A stretch of 64,000 nucleotides of DNA from Streptomyces lanatus (GTDB taxonomy: Bacteria > Actinomycetota > Actinomycetes > Streptomycetales > Streptomycetaceae), in NCBI RefSeq assembly GCF_014655715.1, contig NZ_BNBM01000001.1, positions 994,742-1,058,741 of the forward strand, read 5' to 3'. This document shows, piece by piece, positions 9,827 through 18,590 of the stretch. The notes under the pieces are model-generated. The model made no database searches. It saw only the letters and a list, made by a program, of their open reading frames with translations, and was not told the DNA's origin. How positions within the stretch are numbered: the first letter of the stretch is position 1; each line of letters begins with the position of its first letter. Made by a program: the position numbers and the translations under genes.

Positions 9827-10257
9827 AGGACACCGCCATGACACGCCCCACCCCAGCCACGGACACCCAGCTCGACCAGTTGCTCACGGGACTCGTGGAG
9901 CGGGTCGCCGACGTCAACCATGCCGTCGTGCTCTCCGAGGACGGTCTGGTGGTGAGCAAGTCCACCGGGTTCCTGCGCGACGACGCCGAGCGGCTGGCGG
10001 CGACCGCCTCGGGTCTGATGAGTCTCAGCAAGGGCGTCAGCATGGACTTCAGAGGCGGGCCGGTGCGCCAGGCGCTGATCGAGATGGCCAACAGCTATCT
10101 GATCCTCACCTCCGCCGGGCCCGGCGCCCACCTGGTCGTCCTCACCAATCAGGGCGCGGACGTCGGCGTGGTGGCGTACCAGATGAACATGCTGGTGAAG
10201 AAGATCGGCGAGCACCTGTCGGCGGCACCGCGGGCCCATGTCGGCCCTGGCGCGTGA
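9823..10257 (+). CDS. cvnB: Conservon 1 roadblock/LC7 protein CvnB
   Basis: 144-residue roadblock/LC7-domain protein. In characterised conservons such proteins form a membrane-associated complex with CvnA, CvnC and the small GTPase CvnD, by analogy with G-protein-coupled signalling. The domain covers about 14-125, with the family motifs HAVVLSEDGLVVSKS and LAATASGLMSL. The start at 9823 overlaps the cvnA stop (ATGA). A second ATG at 9838 is also possible and would remove five residues. Confidence 0.92.
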   Translation: MKDTAMTRPTPATDTQLDQLLTGLVERVADVNHAVVLSEDGLVVSKSTGFLRDDAERLAATASGLMSLSKGVSMDFRGGPVRQALIEMANSYLILTSAGPGAHLVVLTNQGADVGVVAYQMNMLVKKIGEHLSAAPRAHVGPGA

Positions 10258-10618
10258 GGTGGGCGGAGACGATACGGCGGGCAGGCTGGTACGTCCCTTC
10301 ACTCTGACCGGCGGCCGGACCAAGCCCAGCCGTACCGACTTCACGCTGATCACGACGGTGACGGCGGTGGATCCGCCGCCGGAGCGGGCGCCCCGTCCGC
10401 AGCCCGAGCAGACACGGATCCTGCGGCGCTGCGCCCGGCCGATCGCGGTGGCGGAGCTGGCGGCCCATCTCGATCTGCCGGTCAGCGTCGTCGCCATCAT
10501 GCTCTGCGATCTGCTGGAGGCGGGCCTGATCACCGTCCACCCGCCGCACCCCGTCACCCCCCGCACCCCGGACCTGGACCTGTTGCAGAAAGTGAGGGAC
10601 GGCCTTGGCCGGCTCTGA
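10238..10618 (+). CDS. cvnC: Conservon 1 DUF742 protein CvnC
   Basis: 126-residue DUF742 protein with a winged-helix-like C-terminal half (IAVAELAAHLDLPVSVV). The motif VRPFTLTGGRT at about 18-28 is the DUF742 signature. It lies between cvnB and cvnD, overlapping cvnB by 20 bases and cvnD by 14. A GTG at 10259 is an alternative start just after the cvnB stop, but it has no better ribosome-binding site. It is an adaptor in the conservon complex. Confidence 0.9.
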   Translation: MSALAREVGGDDTAGRLVRPFTLTGGRTKPSRTDFTLITTVTAVDPPPERAPRPQPEQTRILRRCARPIAVAELAAHLDLPVSVVAIMLCDLLEAGLITVHPPHPVTPRTPDLDLLQKVRDGLGRL

Positions 10619-11192
10619 CATCACCGTGGAGGCGGTCGCGCCGCCCGACACGGTCAAGATCCTCATAGCCGGCGGCTTCGGCGTCGGCAAGACCACCATG
10701 GTCGGATCGGTCAGCGAGATCGCCCCGCTGCGCACCGAGGAGCCCCTGACCGCCGCGGGTCTGGGCATCGACGACCTCGACGGCATCGAGCAGAAGCGCG
10801 CCACGACCGTGGCGTTGGACTTCGGCCGGATCACCATCAGCCGGGAGCTGGTGCTGTATCTGTTCGGTACGCCCGGACAACAGCGGTTCTGGTTCATGTG
10901 GAACGACCTGGCGATCGGCGCGCTCGGTGCCGTCGTCCTGGTGGACGTCCGCCGCCCGGAGTCCAGTTTCGCGGCGATCGACTTCTTCGAGCGCCGGGAG
11001 ATCCCGTTCGTCGTCGGCGTCAACGGCTTCTTCGGCGAACACCCCTACCCCGCCGAGGAGATACGGGACTCGCTCGCCCTGCCCGAGGGCGTACAGGTGC
11101 TGTTGTGCGACGCGCGGGAGCGCGAGTCGTGCAAGGACGTGCTGATCGCCCTGATCGACCAGCTGATCGCGCAGGCCCGTAAGGCGGGTTGA
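10605..11192 (+). CDS. cvnD: Conservon 1 small GTPase CvnD
   Basis: 195-residue Ras-like ATP/GTP-binding protein. The P-loop GGFGVGKTT is at about residues 23-31, the switch II-like FGTPGQQRF at about 86-94, and VGVNGFF occupies the G4 position where classical GTPases have NKxD. The start is the TTG at 10605 inside the end of cvnC. It is the nucleotide switch of the conservon, expected to work with the kinase CvnA and the roadblock protein CvnB at the membrane. Confidence 0.92.
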   Translation: MAGSDITVEAVAPPDTVKILIAGGFGVGKTTMVGSVSEIAPLRTEEPLTAAGLGIDDLDGIEQKRATTVALDFGRITISRELVLYLFGTPGQQRFWFMWNDLAIGALGAVVLVDVRRPESSFAAIDFFERREIPFVVGVNGFFGEHPYPAEEIRDSLALPEGVQVLLCDARERESCKDVLIALIDQLIAQARKAG

Positions 11193-11257
11193 GTGGCGGG
11201 AATCCGCCAAGCGTGACCATGTGATTGACGCGCCACCCGCACTCTCCTACTTTCTGG

Positions 11258-11280
11258 TCGATTAATCGAACTACGTTCGA
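11258..11280. promoter_or_regulatory. Two overlapping palindromic operators upstream of GH43 gene
   Basis: TCGATTAATCGA (11258-11269) is a perfect 12-bp palindrome. It overlaps TCGAAC-TAC-GTTCGA (11266-11280), a perfect 6-3-6 inverted repeat. They end 34 bases before the ATG at 11315. AT-rich palindromes of this sort upstream of secreted glycosidase genes are typical LacI/AraR/GntR-type operators. The cognate regulator is not in the window. Confidence 0.6.
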
Positions 11281-11314
11281 GATATCGACCACCCCCCTCC
11301 CTCAGGAGAGCCGC

Positions 11315-12694
11315 ATGACCAACCCCTCCCGCAGATCCTTCCTCGGCATGGCCGCCACCGTCCCGCTCGCCACGACCGGTGCCCTCGCCCTCGGCGCGGG
11401 CACCGCGCACGCCGCCGACTCGGCCTACGCGATGGTCTACTTCACCGAGTCCAACACCATGCTGGAGGCGAACTACAACCTCCACCTCGCCGTCAGCACC
11501 GACGGCCTGCGCTGGACGCCCCTCAACCAGAACGCCCCCGTCGCCACCCCCACCCTCGGCGCCCGCGGCCTGCGCGACCCGTTCCTGCTGCGCAAGCAGG
11601 ACGGCACGTTCGTCGTCCTCGCGACCGACCTGAGCGGCACGGACTGGACCCGCACCAGCGTCAACATCCACGTCTGGGACTCCACGGACCTGCGCACCTT
11701 CACCGGCTACCGGCTGCTGAAGCTGCACGACATGACGGGCACGCACAGCTGGGCGCCGGAGGCCTTCTGGGACGCCTCACGCCGTCAGTACGGCATCCTC
11801 TACTCGTCGGTGAACAGCAGCGGCCACAACGTCATCATGGTCAGCTACACCACCGACTTCCGTACGACGACCAGCCCCCAGGTCTTCTTCGACCCCGGCT
11901 ACGACGTCATCGACGGCAACCTCACCGTAGGCGTGAACGGCGTCAACTACCTCTACTTCAAGCGGAACGGCACCCTGGTCGGCGCCCGCTCGACCAGCCT
12001 GAACCCGGGCAGCTTCACCCCGTTCAGCACGGCCGTGAACCACGGCGGCACCGAGGCGCCGACGGTGGTCAAGTCCCTGACCGGCAACAACTATTACCTC
12101 TGGGGCGACACCTACACCCCCAACGGCGTCTTCTACGTCTGGCAGACGACCGACCTGGCCTCCGGCACCTGGACGGCCCTGGACCAGAAGCTCTACACCC
12201 AGCCGCTCAACTCCAAGCACTGCGGCATCCACCCGATCACCTCGGCCGAGTACAACAACCTGATCGCCAAGTGGGGCGCCCCCGCCTGGAACCGGCTCAA
12301 GTCGTACAACTACCCGGCCCGCTACGTGCGGCACAGCGGGTTCGCCGGTCGGATCGACGAGTACCCATTCGACCCGTTCCCCGACTCGCAGTGGAAGCTG
12401 GTGCCGGGGCTCGCCGACTCCTCCGGCGTCTCGCTGCAGTCGGTCAACTACCCGACCCGCTATCTGCGCCACTACAACTACGCCCTGCGCCTGGACGAGA
12501 ACGACGGCACGTCGACGTTCGCCGGGGACGCCACCTTCTACCGTACGGCCGGGCTCGCGGACGCCTCCTGGGCGTCGTTCCGCTCGTACAACAACCCGAC
12601 GCGCTACATACGGCACTCCGACTACGCCCTGCGCATCGACCCCGTCTCGACGGCCACCGAGCGCCAGGACGCCACCTTCCAGGTCGGTTACTGA
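11315..12694 (+). CDS. Tat-exported GH43-like glycosidase with AbfB (CBM42) module
   Basis: 459-residue secreted glycosidase, probably an arabinofuranosidase/arabinanase-type enzyme acting on arabinose-containing hemicellulose. The twin-arginine signal is RRSFLGMA, with cleavage near AHA|ADS. The five-bladed-propeller GH43-like domain (about 38-315) shows GLRDPFLLRKQDGTF and HSWAPEAFWD. The C-terminus (about 320-459) has three beta-trefoil repeats with the RYxRHxxYALRID pattern of the arabinofuranosidase B domain. The ATG at 11315 has AGGAGAG four bases upstream; the open frame extends further upstream but lacks the signal. Overlapping palindromes just upstream suggest sugar-responsive control. 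Confidence 0.9.
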   Translation: MTNPSRRSFLGMAATVPLATTGALALGAGTAHAADSAYAMVYFTESNTMLEANYNLHLAVSTDGLRWTPLNQNAPVATPTLGARGLRDPFLLRKQDGTFVVLATDLSGTDWTRTSVNIHVWDSTDLRTFTGYRLLKLHDMTGTHSWAPEAFWDASRRQYGILYSSVNSSGHNVIMVSYTTDFRTTTSPQVFFDPGYDVIDGNLTVGVNGVNYLYFKRNGTLVGARSTSLNPGSFTPFSTAVNHGGTEAPTVVKSLTGNNYYLWGDTYTPNGVFYVWQTTDLASGTWTALDQKLYTQPLNSKHCGIHPITSAEYNNLIAKWGAPAWNRLKSYNYPARYVRHSGFAGRIDEYPFDPFPDSQWKLVPGLADSSGVSLQSVNYPTRYLRHYNYALRLDENDGTSTFAGDATFYRTAGLADASWASFRSYNNPTRYIRHSDYALRIDPVSTATERQDATFQVGY

Positions 12695-12702
12695 GCAGCA
12701 CG

Positions 12703-12737
12703 GCGGGGTTGTGACGGGCGTCCCGTCACAACCCCGC
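12703..12737. terminator. Bidirectional hairpin terminator between convergent genes
   Basis: A perfect 16-bp stem (12703-12718 with 12722-12737) and a three-base loop lie midway between the stops of the GH43 gene (12694) and the osmoprotectant-binding gene (12753). No U-tract follows, as is usual in Streptomyces. Confidence 0.85.
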
Positions 12738-12752
12738 GCGAGGTGCGTGCCG

Positions 12753-13709
12753 TCAGTCCAGGCCGGCCGACTTCAGCCAGGCCTTGGCCACGTCGAGCGG
12801 GTCCTTGTTCTCCAGCTGGACCTGGGAGTCCAGGTCGAGGAGCGTCTTGGTGTCCAGCTTGGCCGAGACCGCGTTGAGCGCGTCGACGCCCTTCTGGTCC
12901 AGGCCGCTCTTGTAGACCAGAGGGGTCACATTGGCGAAGCCGAAGAGGTTCTTCGGGTCCTTCAGGACGACGAAGCCCTCCTTGGTGATGGTCGGGTCGG
13001 TGGTGAAGATGTCCGCGGCCTGCACGGTGTTCTTCGTCAGCGCCGCCTGGGTCAGCGGACCGCCCGCGTCCAGCGCCTTGAACGACTTGAACTCCAGGCC
13101 GTACTCGGACTCCAGGCCCTTCAGGCCCTGGTGCCGGGTCTGGAACTCGGGCGAGCCGCCGATCACCAGGTCGGGGGCTGCGTCCTTGATGTCGTCGAGG
13201 CCGGAGTCGGCGGTGAGCTTGTACTTCTTCGCCGTCTCCGCGTTGATGCTCACGGAGTCCTTGTTCTCGGCCGGCGAGGACTCCAGCAGGGTCAGCTTGG
13301 CGTCCAGCTTGCCCTTCACGGCCTCGTTCACGGCGTCGGCCGACTTCTGCTCCGCCTTGGAGTCGAGGTAGGCGAGCAGCGAGCCGTTGTACTCCGGCAG
13401 CACGGTGATGGAGCCGTTCTTGAGCAGACCGTAGGTCGTCTCACGGCTGCCGATGTTCGGCTTGTAGGTGACCTTGACGCCCTTGGCCTTGAGGGCCTCG
13501 CCGTAGATGTCGGCGAGCAGGATGGACTCGGCGAAGTTGTTGGAGCCGACGACCACGGTGTCGCCGCTCGCCCCGTCCCCGGCCAGCGGGTCGGACTTGT
13601 CGTCGGAGGAGGAACATCCCGCCAGCAGCGCCGCCGTGGCGGCGAGCGCGACAGCGGCCGCGCCGGGATGGTTCCTGAGGGACCTGCTGCGTGAAGCGGT
13701 GGAAGTCAC
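12753..13709 (-). CDS. Osmoprotectant (glycine betaine/choline) ABC binding lipoprotein, OpuC/ProX type
   Basis: 318-residue substrate-binding lipoprotein of the OpuAC family, delivering betaine, choline or a related quaternary ammonium solute to an ABC importer. Lipobox LLAGC, Cys32. Family signatures are VVVGSNNFAESILLADIYGEAL, the GSRETTYGLL loop and VLPEYNGSLL. It starts at GTG 13709. Its permeases and ATPase are at 17922-20463 on the same strand, but conservon 2 on the opposite strand lies between, so it must be transcribed from its own promoter. The stop faces the GH43 gene across a strong terminator. Confidence 0.9.
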   Translation of the reverse strand: MTSTASRSRSLRNHPGAAAVALAATAALLAGCSSSDDKSDPLAGDGASGDTVVVGSNNFAESILLADIYGEALKAKGVKVTYKPNIGSRETTYGLLKNGSITVLPEYNGSLLAYLDSKAEQKSADAVNEAVKGKLDAKLTLLESSPAENKDSVSINAETAKKYKLTADSGLDDIKDAAPDLVIGGSPEFQTRHQGLKGLESEYGLEFKSFKALDAGGPLTQAALTKNTVQAADIFTTDPTITKEGFVVLKDPKNLFGFANVTPLVYKSGLDQKGVDALNAVSAKLDTKTLLDLDSQVQLENKDPLDVAKAWLKSAGLD

Positions 13710-13967
13710 GGTTCCCGTTCCGGATTCAGGGGTTTGGGAGAGCTGGAGAGCTGGGAGAGCCCTTTCACTGATCCAATCCAGCCCGTTCTCGGTCAGTCAA
13801 GACCACTCAGGTCACCGATTGGCCTCAAAAAATGGACGGTTGGGGTGCAGACGTGCCGTAACGCATTCTTGACGTACAGTTCCGGTCACGGCGTTCAACG
13901 GGCGGTACTGTCCCCCGGACAGAACACATCCGTATTCGGACAACAGCGGTCACGTGGAGGCGACTCG

Positions 13968-16319
13968 GTGTCCACGAACAAGGGGGGCGCGCCCCGCCCG
14001 CGTCGCCTGCGCGGCTTCGCCGACCGCTGGCCCTTCCGGCGCAAGCTCAACCTCCTGGTCCGGGTGCCGCTGGCCGTGGTCGCGGTCCTGCTCGCCTATC
14101 TCATCGCCGACCAGACCACGCAGTCGCGCAACGCGGCCGACGCCGCGCAGTTGGTCCGGGAGAGCGCCGAGGTCGCCACCCTCGTCGACCGGCTGGCCGC
14201 CGAGCACCAGCAGGCGATCCTGCTGTCCGTACGGCACGAGGCCACCGTGGGCGGCGAGCCCTCGTCGGCCGCCTACCGCACCGCACAGTCCATGGTGAAC
14301 GTCCAGGTCCAGCGGGTGCGGGACGCCTTCGAGGACCGGCTGCCGGAGACCGAGGCGCAGGCCCTCAAGGGCATCGAGGGCCTGAGCAGCCTGCGGGACA
14401 CCGTCGAGCAGGGCTATCTGCCGGCCAGCAACATCGACCCCGCCTACACCCACGCCGCGCAGGGCCTGATCGACGGCCTGGCCCTGGACCGCAACCCCGA
14501 CCTGGCGACCACCTTCACCGGCAGCCTCCTCGACTCGCTGCTGCGCGCGGGCGCCGCCCACAGCTCCTTCGAGACCGGCGTCTTCTCCGCGTCGACCGGT
14601 GACTCCAACGCGCTCATCGAGTTCATCGGCGCGATCGGCTCCTACGAGGAGTACACGCACCAGTCCGAACGCTTCGCCCGGTTCGCGACCGAGGCGCAGG
14701 CCGCCCAGCTCTCCGGCATCAAGTACACCGCGGCGCAGAGTGTCATCAGCCGCCAGTACGCCGACCTCCAGATCGACCCCGGCTCGGTCCAGGCCGACTC
14801 GCCGGCCGAGATCCGCACCTCGCTCGCGACGGCCCTCGACTCCTACGGCGCCTACCGCGACCAGGCCAGGACCCGGCTGGCGATCACCACTTCGCTCATC
14901 CACCAGATCGCCGACCAGGCGGACAGCGCCTCCGACACGGCGGCATGGCGCGCGGCCCTCCTGCTGGGGCTCGCGCTGCTCGGCTTCGCCGTCTGGCTGG
15001 TCCTCGCCATGCTGGTGCACCGCTCGGTGGTACGTCCCGTGCAGGCCCTCACTGGTGCCGCGCGACAGGTCGCCGATGTCGCCGAGCGGGAGCTGGCACG
15101 GGTCGCCGACGACGACGCCGAGGACGACGGTCCGCCGCGGCTGCGTGAGATGCCGGTGACGGCGCGCGACGAGATCGGCGAACTCGCCGAGGCGTTCAAC
15201 CAGGTGCAGACGACCGCGGCGGCCCTGCTGGAACGGCAGGTGCTGAGCCGGCGCAACGTGGCGGAGATGTTCGGCAACGTGGGCCGAAGGGTCAGCAACC
15301 TGACGACGCGCCAGCTGAGCCTGATCGACGCGGTGGAGCGCGGCGAGACCGACCCCGCCCTCCTGGAACGCCTCTACTCCATCGACCACATCGCGGTCCG
15401 GCTGCGCCGCAACGCCGACAGCCTGATGCTGCTCGCCGGCATCCACGAGACCAACCTCGACGCCGGGCCCACCTCCCTCACCAACGTCGTACGCGCCGCG
15501 CTCGGCCAGATCGAGGGCTACCGGCGTGTGGAGCTGCGCGCGCGGACCGAGGCGATGGTGGAGCCGGAGGTCATCGCCGACCTGACCCTGATGGTGGCCG
15601 AACTCCTCGAGAACGCGGTGTCGTTCTCGCCGGACGGCACCCCGGTGGAGGTCGCGGTGTCCGCCTCGGACGACGACGCGGTGATCGTCGTCTCCGACCA
15701 CGGCCTGGGCATGAGCCCCGAACGCCTCGACGAGGAGAACGCCCGCCTCATCCGCCGCGAACGACTCGACGTCGTACCGACGAAGGTGCTGGGCCTGTTC
15801 GTGGTCGGCACGCTGGCGCGCCGCTGGGAGATCACGGTGGCGCTGTCGCGGACGCCGGGTGGTGGGGTGACGGCGGAGGTGACGGTGCCGTCGGCGCTGC
15901 TGCTGACGGGGAGCACGACGGGGTCCATGGCAACGGCGGCCCTGGCGGCGGTGGCGGAGCGGGGTGCGGTGACCGGCCCGGTGCCGTCGCGCGCCGTGGA
16001 GGGGGATGCCGTACGGCAGCTTCCCCGGCGGGTCTCGCAACACGCGTCCGCGTCCGTGCCGGACGGGGAGCCGTCGGCCCCCAGCGGCCGCCCCCTGCGG
16101 CGTCGCGTCCGCGGTGCGACCCTGCGTACGGATGCTTCCGAGCGGCAGGATTCCTCGCGGCGGAGCCCGCGGACTCAGGACGCGGAGGCGGTGCGGGCCG
16201 CGCTGGACGAGTTCGAGGCGGCCGTGGAGCAAGCACACCAAGACACCCGAAGCGGCGACGACCAGGACCGGTCCGCCGTACCGTCCCCAACCCCCCACTC
16301 GGAAGGAGCGCAGCAGTGA
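13968..16319 (+). CDS. cvnA: Conservon 2 sensor histidine kinase CvnA (NIT domain)
   Basis: 783-residue sensor kinase with TM1 (about 26-47), an extracytoplasmic NIT domain (about 55-320), TM2 (about 326-350), HAMP, dimerisation region and HATPase_c (VAELLENAVSFSPDG; SDHGLGMS). The expected Asp-His motif is intact (IDHIAVRLRR, His474), in contrast to conservon 1. The tail from about 640 is low complexity. The GTG at 13968 has GGAGG seven bases upstream; the open frame starts earlier at 13734 but overlaps the divergent promoter region. It is divergent from the osmoprotectant-binding gene, 258 bases away, so a role in osmotic or membrane-stress sensing is an attractive inference. Confidence 0.92.
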   Translation: MSTNKGGAPRPRRLRGFADRWPFRRKLNLLVRVPLAVVAVLLAYLIADQTTQSRNAADAAQLVRESAEVATLVDRLAAEHQQAILLSVRHEATVGGEPSSAAYRTAQSMVNVQVQRVRDAFEDRLPETEAQALKGIEGLSSLRDTVEQGYLPASNIDPAYTHAAQGLIDGLALDRNPDLATTFTGSLLDSLLRAGAAHSSFETGVFSASTGDSNALIEFIGAIGSYEEYTHQSERFARFATEAQAAQLSGIKYTAAQSVISRQYADLQIDPGSVQADSPAEIRTSLATALDSYGAYRDQARTRLAITTSLIHQIADQADSASDTAAWRAALLLGLALLGFAVWLVLAMLVHRSVVRPVQALTGAARQVADVAERELARVADDDAEDDGPPRLREMPVTARDEIGELAEAFNQVQTTAAALLERQVLSRRNVAEMFGNVGRRVSNLTTRQLSLIDAVERGETDPALLERLYSIDHIAVRLRRNADSLMLLAGIHETNLDAGPTSLTNVVRAALGQIEGYRRVELRARTEAMVEPEVIADLTLMVAELLENAVSFSPDGTPVEVAVSASDDDAVIVVSDHGLGMSPERLDEENARLIRRERLDVVPTKVLGLFVVGTLARRWEITVALSRTPGGGVTAEVTVPSALLLTGSTTGSMATAALAAVAERGAVTGPVPSRAVEGDAVRQLPRRVSQHASASVPDGEPSAPSGRPLRRRVRGATLRTDASERQDSSRRSPRTQDAEAVRAALDEFEAAVEQAHQDTRSGDDQDRSAVPSPTPHSEGAQQ

Positions 16320-16792
16320 GTACGTCGACAGGTGACACCCCGGCGGACAGCGCGACGCCGGCCGAACTGAAGGCCGCCGCAGCCGACTTCACCTGGCTGC
16401 TGAACCGCTTCGCGAAGGAGACGGCCGGCGTCGTGGACGCCATCGCCGTCTCGTCCGACGGTCTGCTCATCGCCGTGTCCGAGCTGCGTGAGCCGGCCGA
16501 CTCCGAGCGGCTCGCCGCGATCGTCTCCGGCATCACGAGCCTCGCCGCCGGGGCCTCCGGCAACTACGGCCTCGGCGGACTGAACAAGGTCATCATCGAC
16601 TTGGAGGGCGGCCATGTCCTGGTCTCCGCGATCGGCAGCGGCGCCGTGCTCGGCGTGGTCACCGACAAGGAGGCCAAGCTGGGCAACATCGCCTACGAGA
16701 TGACCGTGTTCGCCAATCGCGCCGGTGCCGCTCTCAGCCCGCAGCTCGTGCTGGAGCTGAAGAACAGCGTCGGCGCGGCGTCGGGTCGCTGA
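16316..16792 (+). CDS. cvnB: Conservon 2 roadblock/LC7 protein CvnB
   Basis: 158-residue roadblock/LC7 protein with an N-terminal extension of about 20 residues. Core motifs are AVSSDGLLIAVSE and LAAIVSGITSLAAG. The GTG start overlaps the cvnA stop (GTGA), with GGAAGGAG upstream, so translation is coupled. Confidence 0.92.
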   Translation: MSTSTGDTPADSATPAELKAAAADFTWLLNRFAKETAGVVDAIAVSSDGLLIAVSELREPADSERLAAIVSGITSLAAGASGNYGLGGLNKVIIDLEGGHVLVSAIGSGAVLGVVTDKEAKLGNIAYEMTVFANRAGAALSPQLVLELKNSVGAASGR

Positions 16793-16811
16793 CCCGGGAA
16801 CGGACGACGCC

Positions 16812-17225
16812 ATGGCGGACGGCACCCCAGCACCGGACCCGGCCGGCTTCGCCTCCGCCGTGCGGCCGTTCCTGCTCACGGCCGGCCGGGTGGCGGACGA
16901 CGGCGCCGACGGCCATTGGCTGCCGGTGGAGACCCAGGTGGTGGCCACGCCCGAGGGACTCGACGCGCTGGACCGGCTGACCTTCGAGCAGCACGACATC
17001 GTCGCCGTGTGCCGGCTGCCGCAGTCCCTCGCGGAGATCGCGGCCCGGCTGCGGCTGCATCTGAACGTGGTGCGGGTCCTCGCCGAGGACCTGCGCGCGG
17101 CGGGGCAGCTGACGGTGCATGTGCCCGACTCCGGCGTCGTCCAAGACGCATCCGTCCTGCGCAGGGTCATCGACGGCCTGCGCGCCATCCCCGACGCACG
17201 AGGGGTACCGAGTGACAGCGACTGA
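16812..17225 (+). CDS. cvnC: Conservon 2 DUF742 protein CvnC
   Basis: 137-residue DUF742 protein with the signature VRPFLLTAGRV near the N-terminus and a wHTH-like segment (LAEIAARLRLHLNVVRVLAEDL). ATG at 16812, 19 bases after the cvnB stop. The end overlaps cvnD by 14 bases. It is an adaptor in the conservon complex. Confidence 0.9.
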   Translation: MADGTPAPDPAGFASAVRPFLLTAGRVADDGADGHWLPVETQVVATPEGLDALDRLTFEQHDIVAVCRLPQSLAEIAARLRLHLNVVRVLAEDLRAAGQLTVHVPDSGVVQDASVLRRVIDGLRAIPDARGVPSDSD

Positions 17226-17787
17226 ACCGGCCACCGTACGACCGCCGTTGCCGGTCAAGATGGTGATCTCGGGCGGCTTCGGCGTGGGCAAGACCACCGC
17301 CGTCGGCTCGATATCCGAGATCGAGCCGCTGACCACCGAGGCCGCCATCACGGAGGTCGCGGCGGGCGTGGACGACCTCACGCACACCCCGCGCAAGACC
17401 ACGACGACCGTGGCCATGGACTTCGGCTGCCTCACCATCGACCCGACGCTGAAGCTGTATCTGTTCGGCACGCCCGGCCAGGAGCGGTTCGGGTTCATGT
17501 GGGACGACATAGTCGAGGGCGCGGTCGGCGGGCTGGTCATCGTCGACACCCGCCGCCTGGACGACTGCTACGCCGCCGTCGACTACTTCGAGCACAAGGG
17601 CATCCCCTTCGCGGTGGCCGCCAACGCCTTCGACGGCCACGTCGAGCACACCCTGGAGGAGATCCGCTGGGCACTCGATGTCACCGAGGGCGTCCCGGTC
17701 GTGGTCTTCGACGCCCGCGAGCGCGGCTCGGTACGGGACGCGCTGCTGGTCGTACTGGAACTGGCGCTGGCCCGCACGAGCGCCTGA
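17212..17787 (+). CDS. cvnD: Conservon 2 small GTPase CvnD
   Basis: 191-residue GTP-binding protein with P-loop GGFGVGKTT, FGTPGQERF and a VAANAFD segment in the G4 position. The GTG at 17212 is chosen because GAGGGG lies just upstream and it gives an N-terminus like other CvnD proteins; a longer frame from 17119 would run deep into cvnC. It is the last gene of the conservon: no cytochrome P450 (CvnE) gene follows, unlike some conservons. Confidence 0.92.
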   Translation: MTATEPATVRPPLPVKMVISGGFGVGKTTAVGSISEIEPLTTEAAITEVAAGVDDLTHTPRKTTTTVAMDFGCLTIDPTLKLYLFGTPGQERFGFMWDDIVEGAVGGLVIVDTRRLDDCYAAVDYFEHKGIPFAVAANAFDGHVEHTLEEIRWALDVTEGVPVVVFDARERGSVRDALLVVLELALARTSA

Positions 17788-17828
17788 CGGCGGTGCAGGG
17801 GGCGAGTCCTCGGCCGCGGCGCCGTCGT

Positions 17829-17888
17829 GGCTGGTCGCGCCCACGCGGCGGAGCCGCATATAGACACAGTCCCGCGCCCCTGGGGGCG
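17829..17888. repeat. Dispersed Streptomyces intergenic repeat, copy A
   Basis: About 60 bases closely matching, in inverted orientation, the element at 40446-40507 (shared core GCGGCGGAGCCGCATAT followed by a CCCGCGCCCC block). Both halves contain palindromic stretches (GCGGCGGAGCCGC). It lies between convergent cvnD and the permease gene, a typical position for REP-like elements in Streptomyces, where it may act in termination. Confidence 0.75.
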
Positions 17889-17921
17889 TTGCCCGGCCGC
17901 AGCTGGATCCCTCTGGCCCGC

Positions 17922-18590
17922 TCAGGCCCGCCTTCGCACCCCCGGCGACACCGCGAACCGTCCCGCCGCCCAGAAGATCGCCAGGGTCACCAGGGCCAGC
18001 CCGGCGACCAGCGTCGCGCCGCCCACCACCTTCTCGTAGTTGCGCTGGTAGAGCCCATCCACGATGTACCGACCCAGCCCGCCCAGGGCGACGTACGCGG
18101 CGATGGTGGCCGTCGAGACGATCTGGATGGCCGCGGAGCGCAGGCCGCTGAGGATCAGGGGGAGCGCCGCCGGGACCTCCACCTGGAAGAGGACTCCGAA
18201 CTCGCCCATGCCCATGCCACGGGCGGCGTCCACCGGTGAGGGGTCGACGGACTGCATCGCCTCGTAGGTGGTGACGAGGATCGGCGGGACGGCCAGGATC
18301 ACCAGGGGCGTCATGACGTTGACCATGCCGAAGCCCACCAGCAGGGTCATCAGCACCAGCAGGCCGAAGGTCGGCAGGGCCCGGCCGGCGACGGCGATGA
18401 AGGCGAGGGCGTTGCCGCCGCGCCCGTAGTGGCCGGTGACCAGGCCGACCGGCAGCGCGATCAGGGCGGCGATGCCGAGTGCCTGGACGGTGTACTGGAT
18501 GTGCTCGCCCACGCGCGTGGGGATGCCGTCGTAGCCCTGCCAGTGGGCGCCGTTGCTGAAGAAGTCGCTGATGAAGTGGAAGAGGTTCAC
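17922..18590 (-). CDS. Osmoprotectant ABC transporter permease (second), OpuCB/CD type
   Basis: 222-residue inner-membrane permease with about five transmembrane helices and the ABC permease EAA loop (DAARGMGMGEFGVLFQVEVP at about 130-150). It starts at GTG 18590, overlapping the stop of the other permease by four bases, with GGAGG ten bases upstream. The open frame continues upstream in the shadow of the neighbouring gene and is not the start. It works with the permease at 18587-19306 and the ATPase at 19303-20463. Confidence 0.88.
   Translation of the reverse strand: MNLFHFISDFFSNGAHWQGYDGIPTRVGEHIQYTVQALGIAALIALPVGLVTGHYGRGGNALAFIAVAGRALPTFGLLVLMTLLVGFGMVNVMTPLVILAVPPILVTTYEAMQSVDPSPVDAARGMGMGEFGVLFQVEVPAALPLILSGLRSAAIQIVSTATIAAYVALGGLGRYIVDGLYQRNYEKVVGGATLVAGLALVTLAIFWAAGRFAVSPGVRRRA

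Noticed and set aside
13950..16298. 782-codon minus-strand open frame opposite cvnA2
   Set aside because: Same reason: shadow of a high-GC gene, no recognisable motif.
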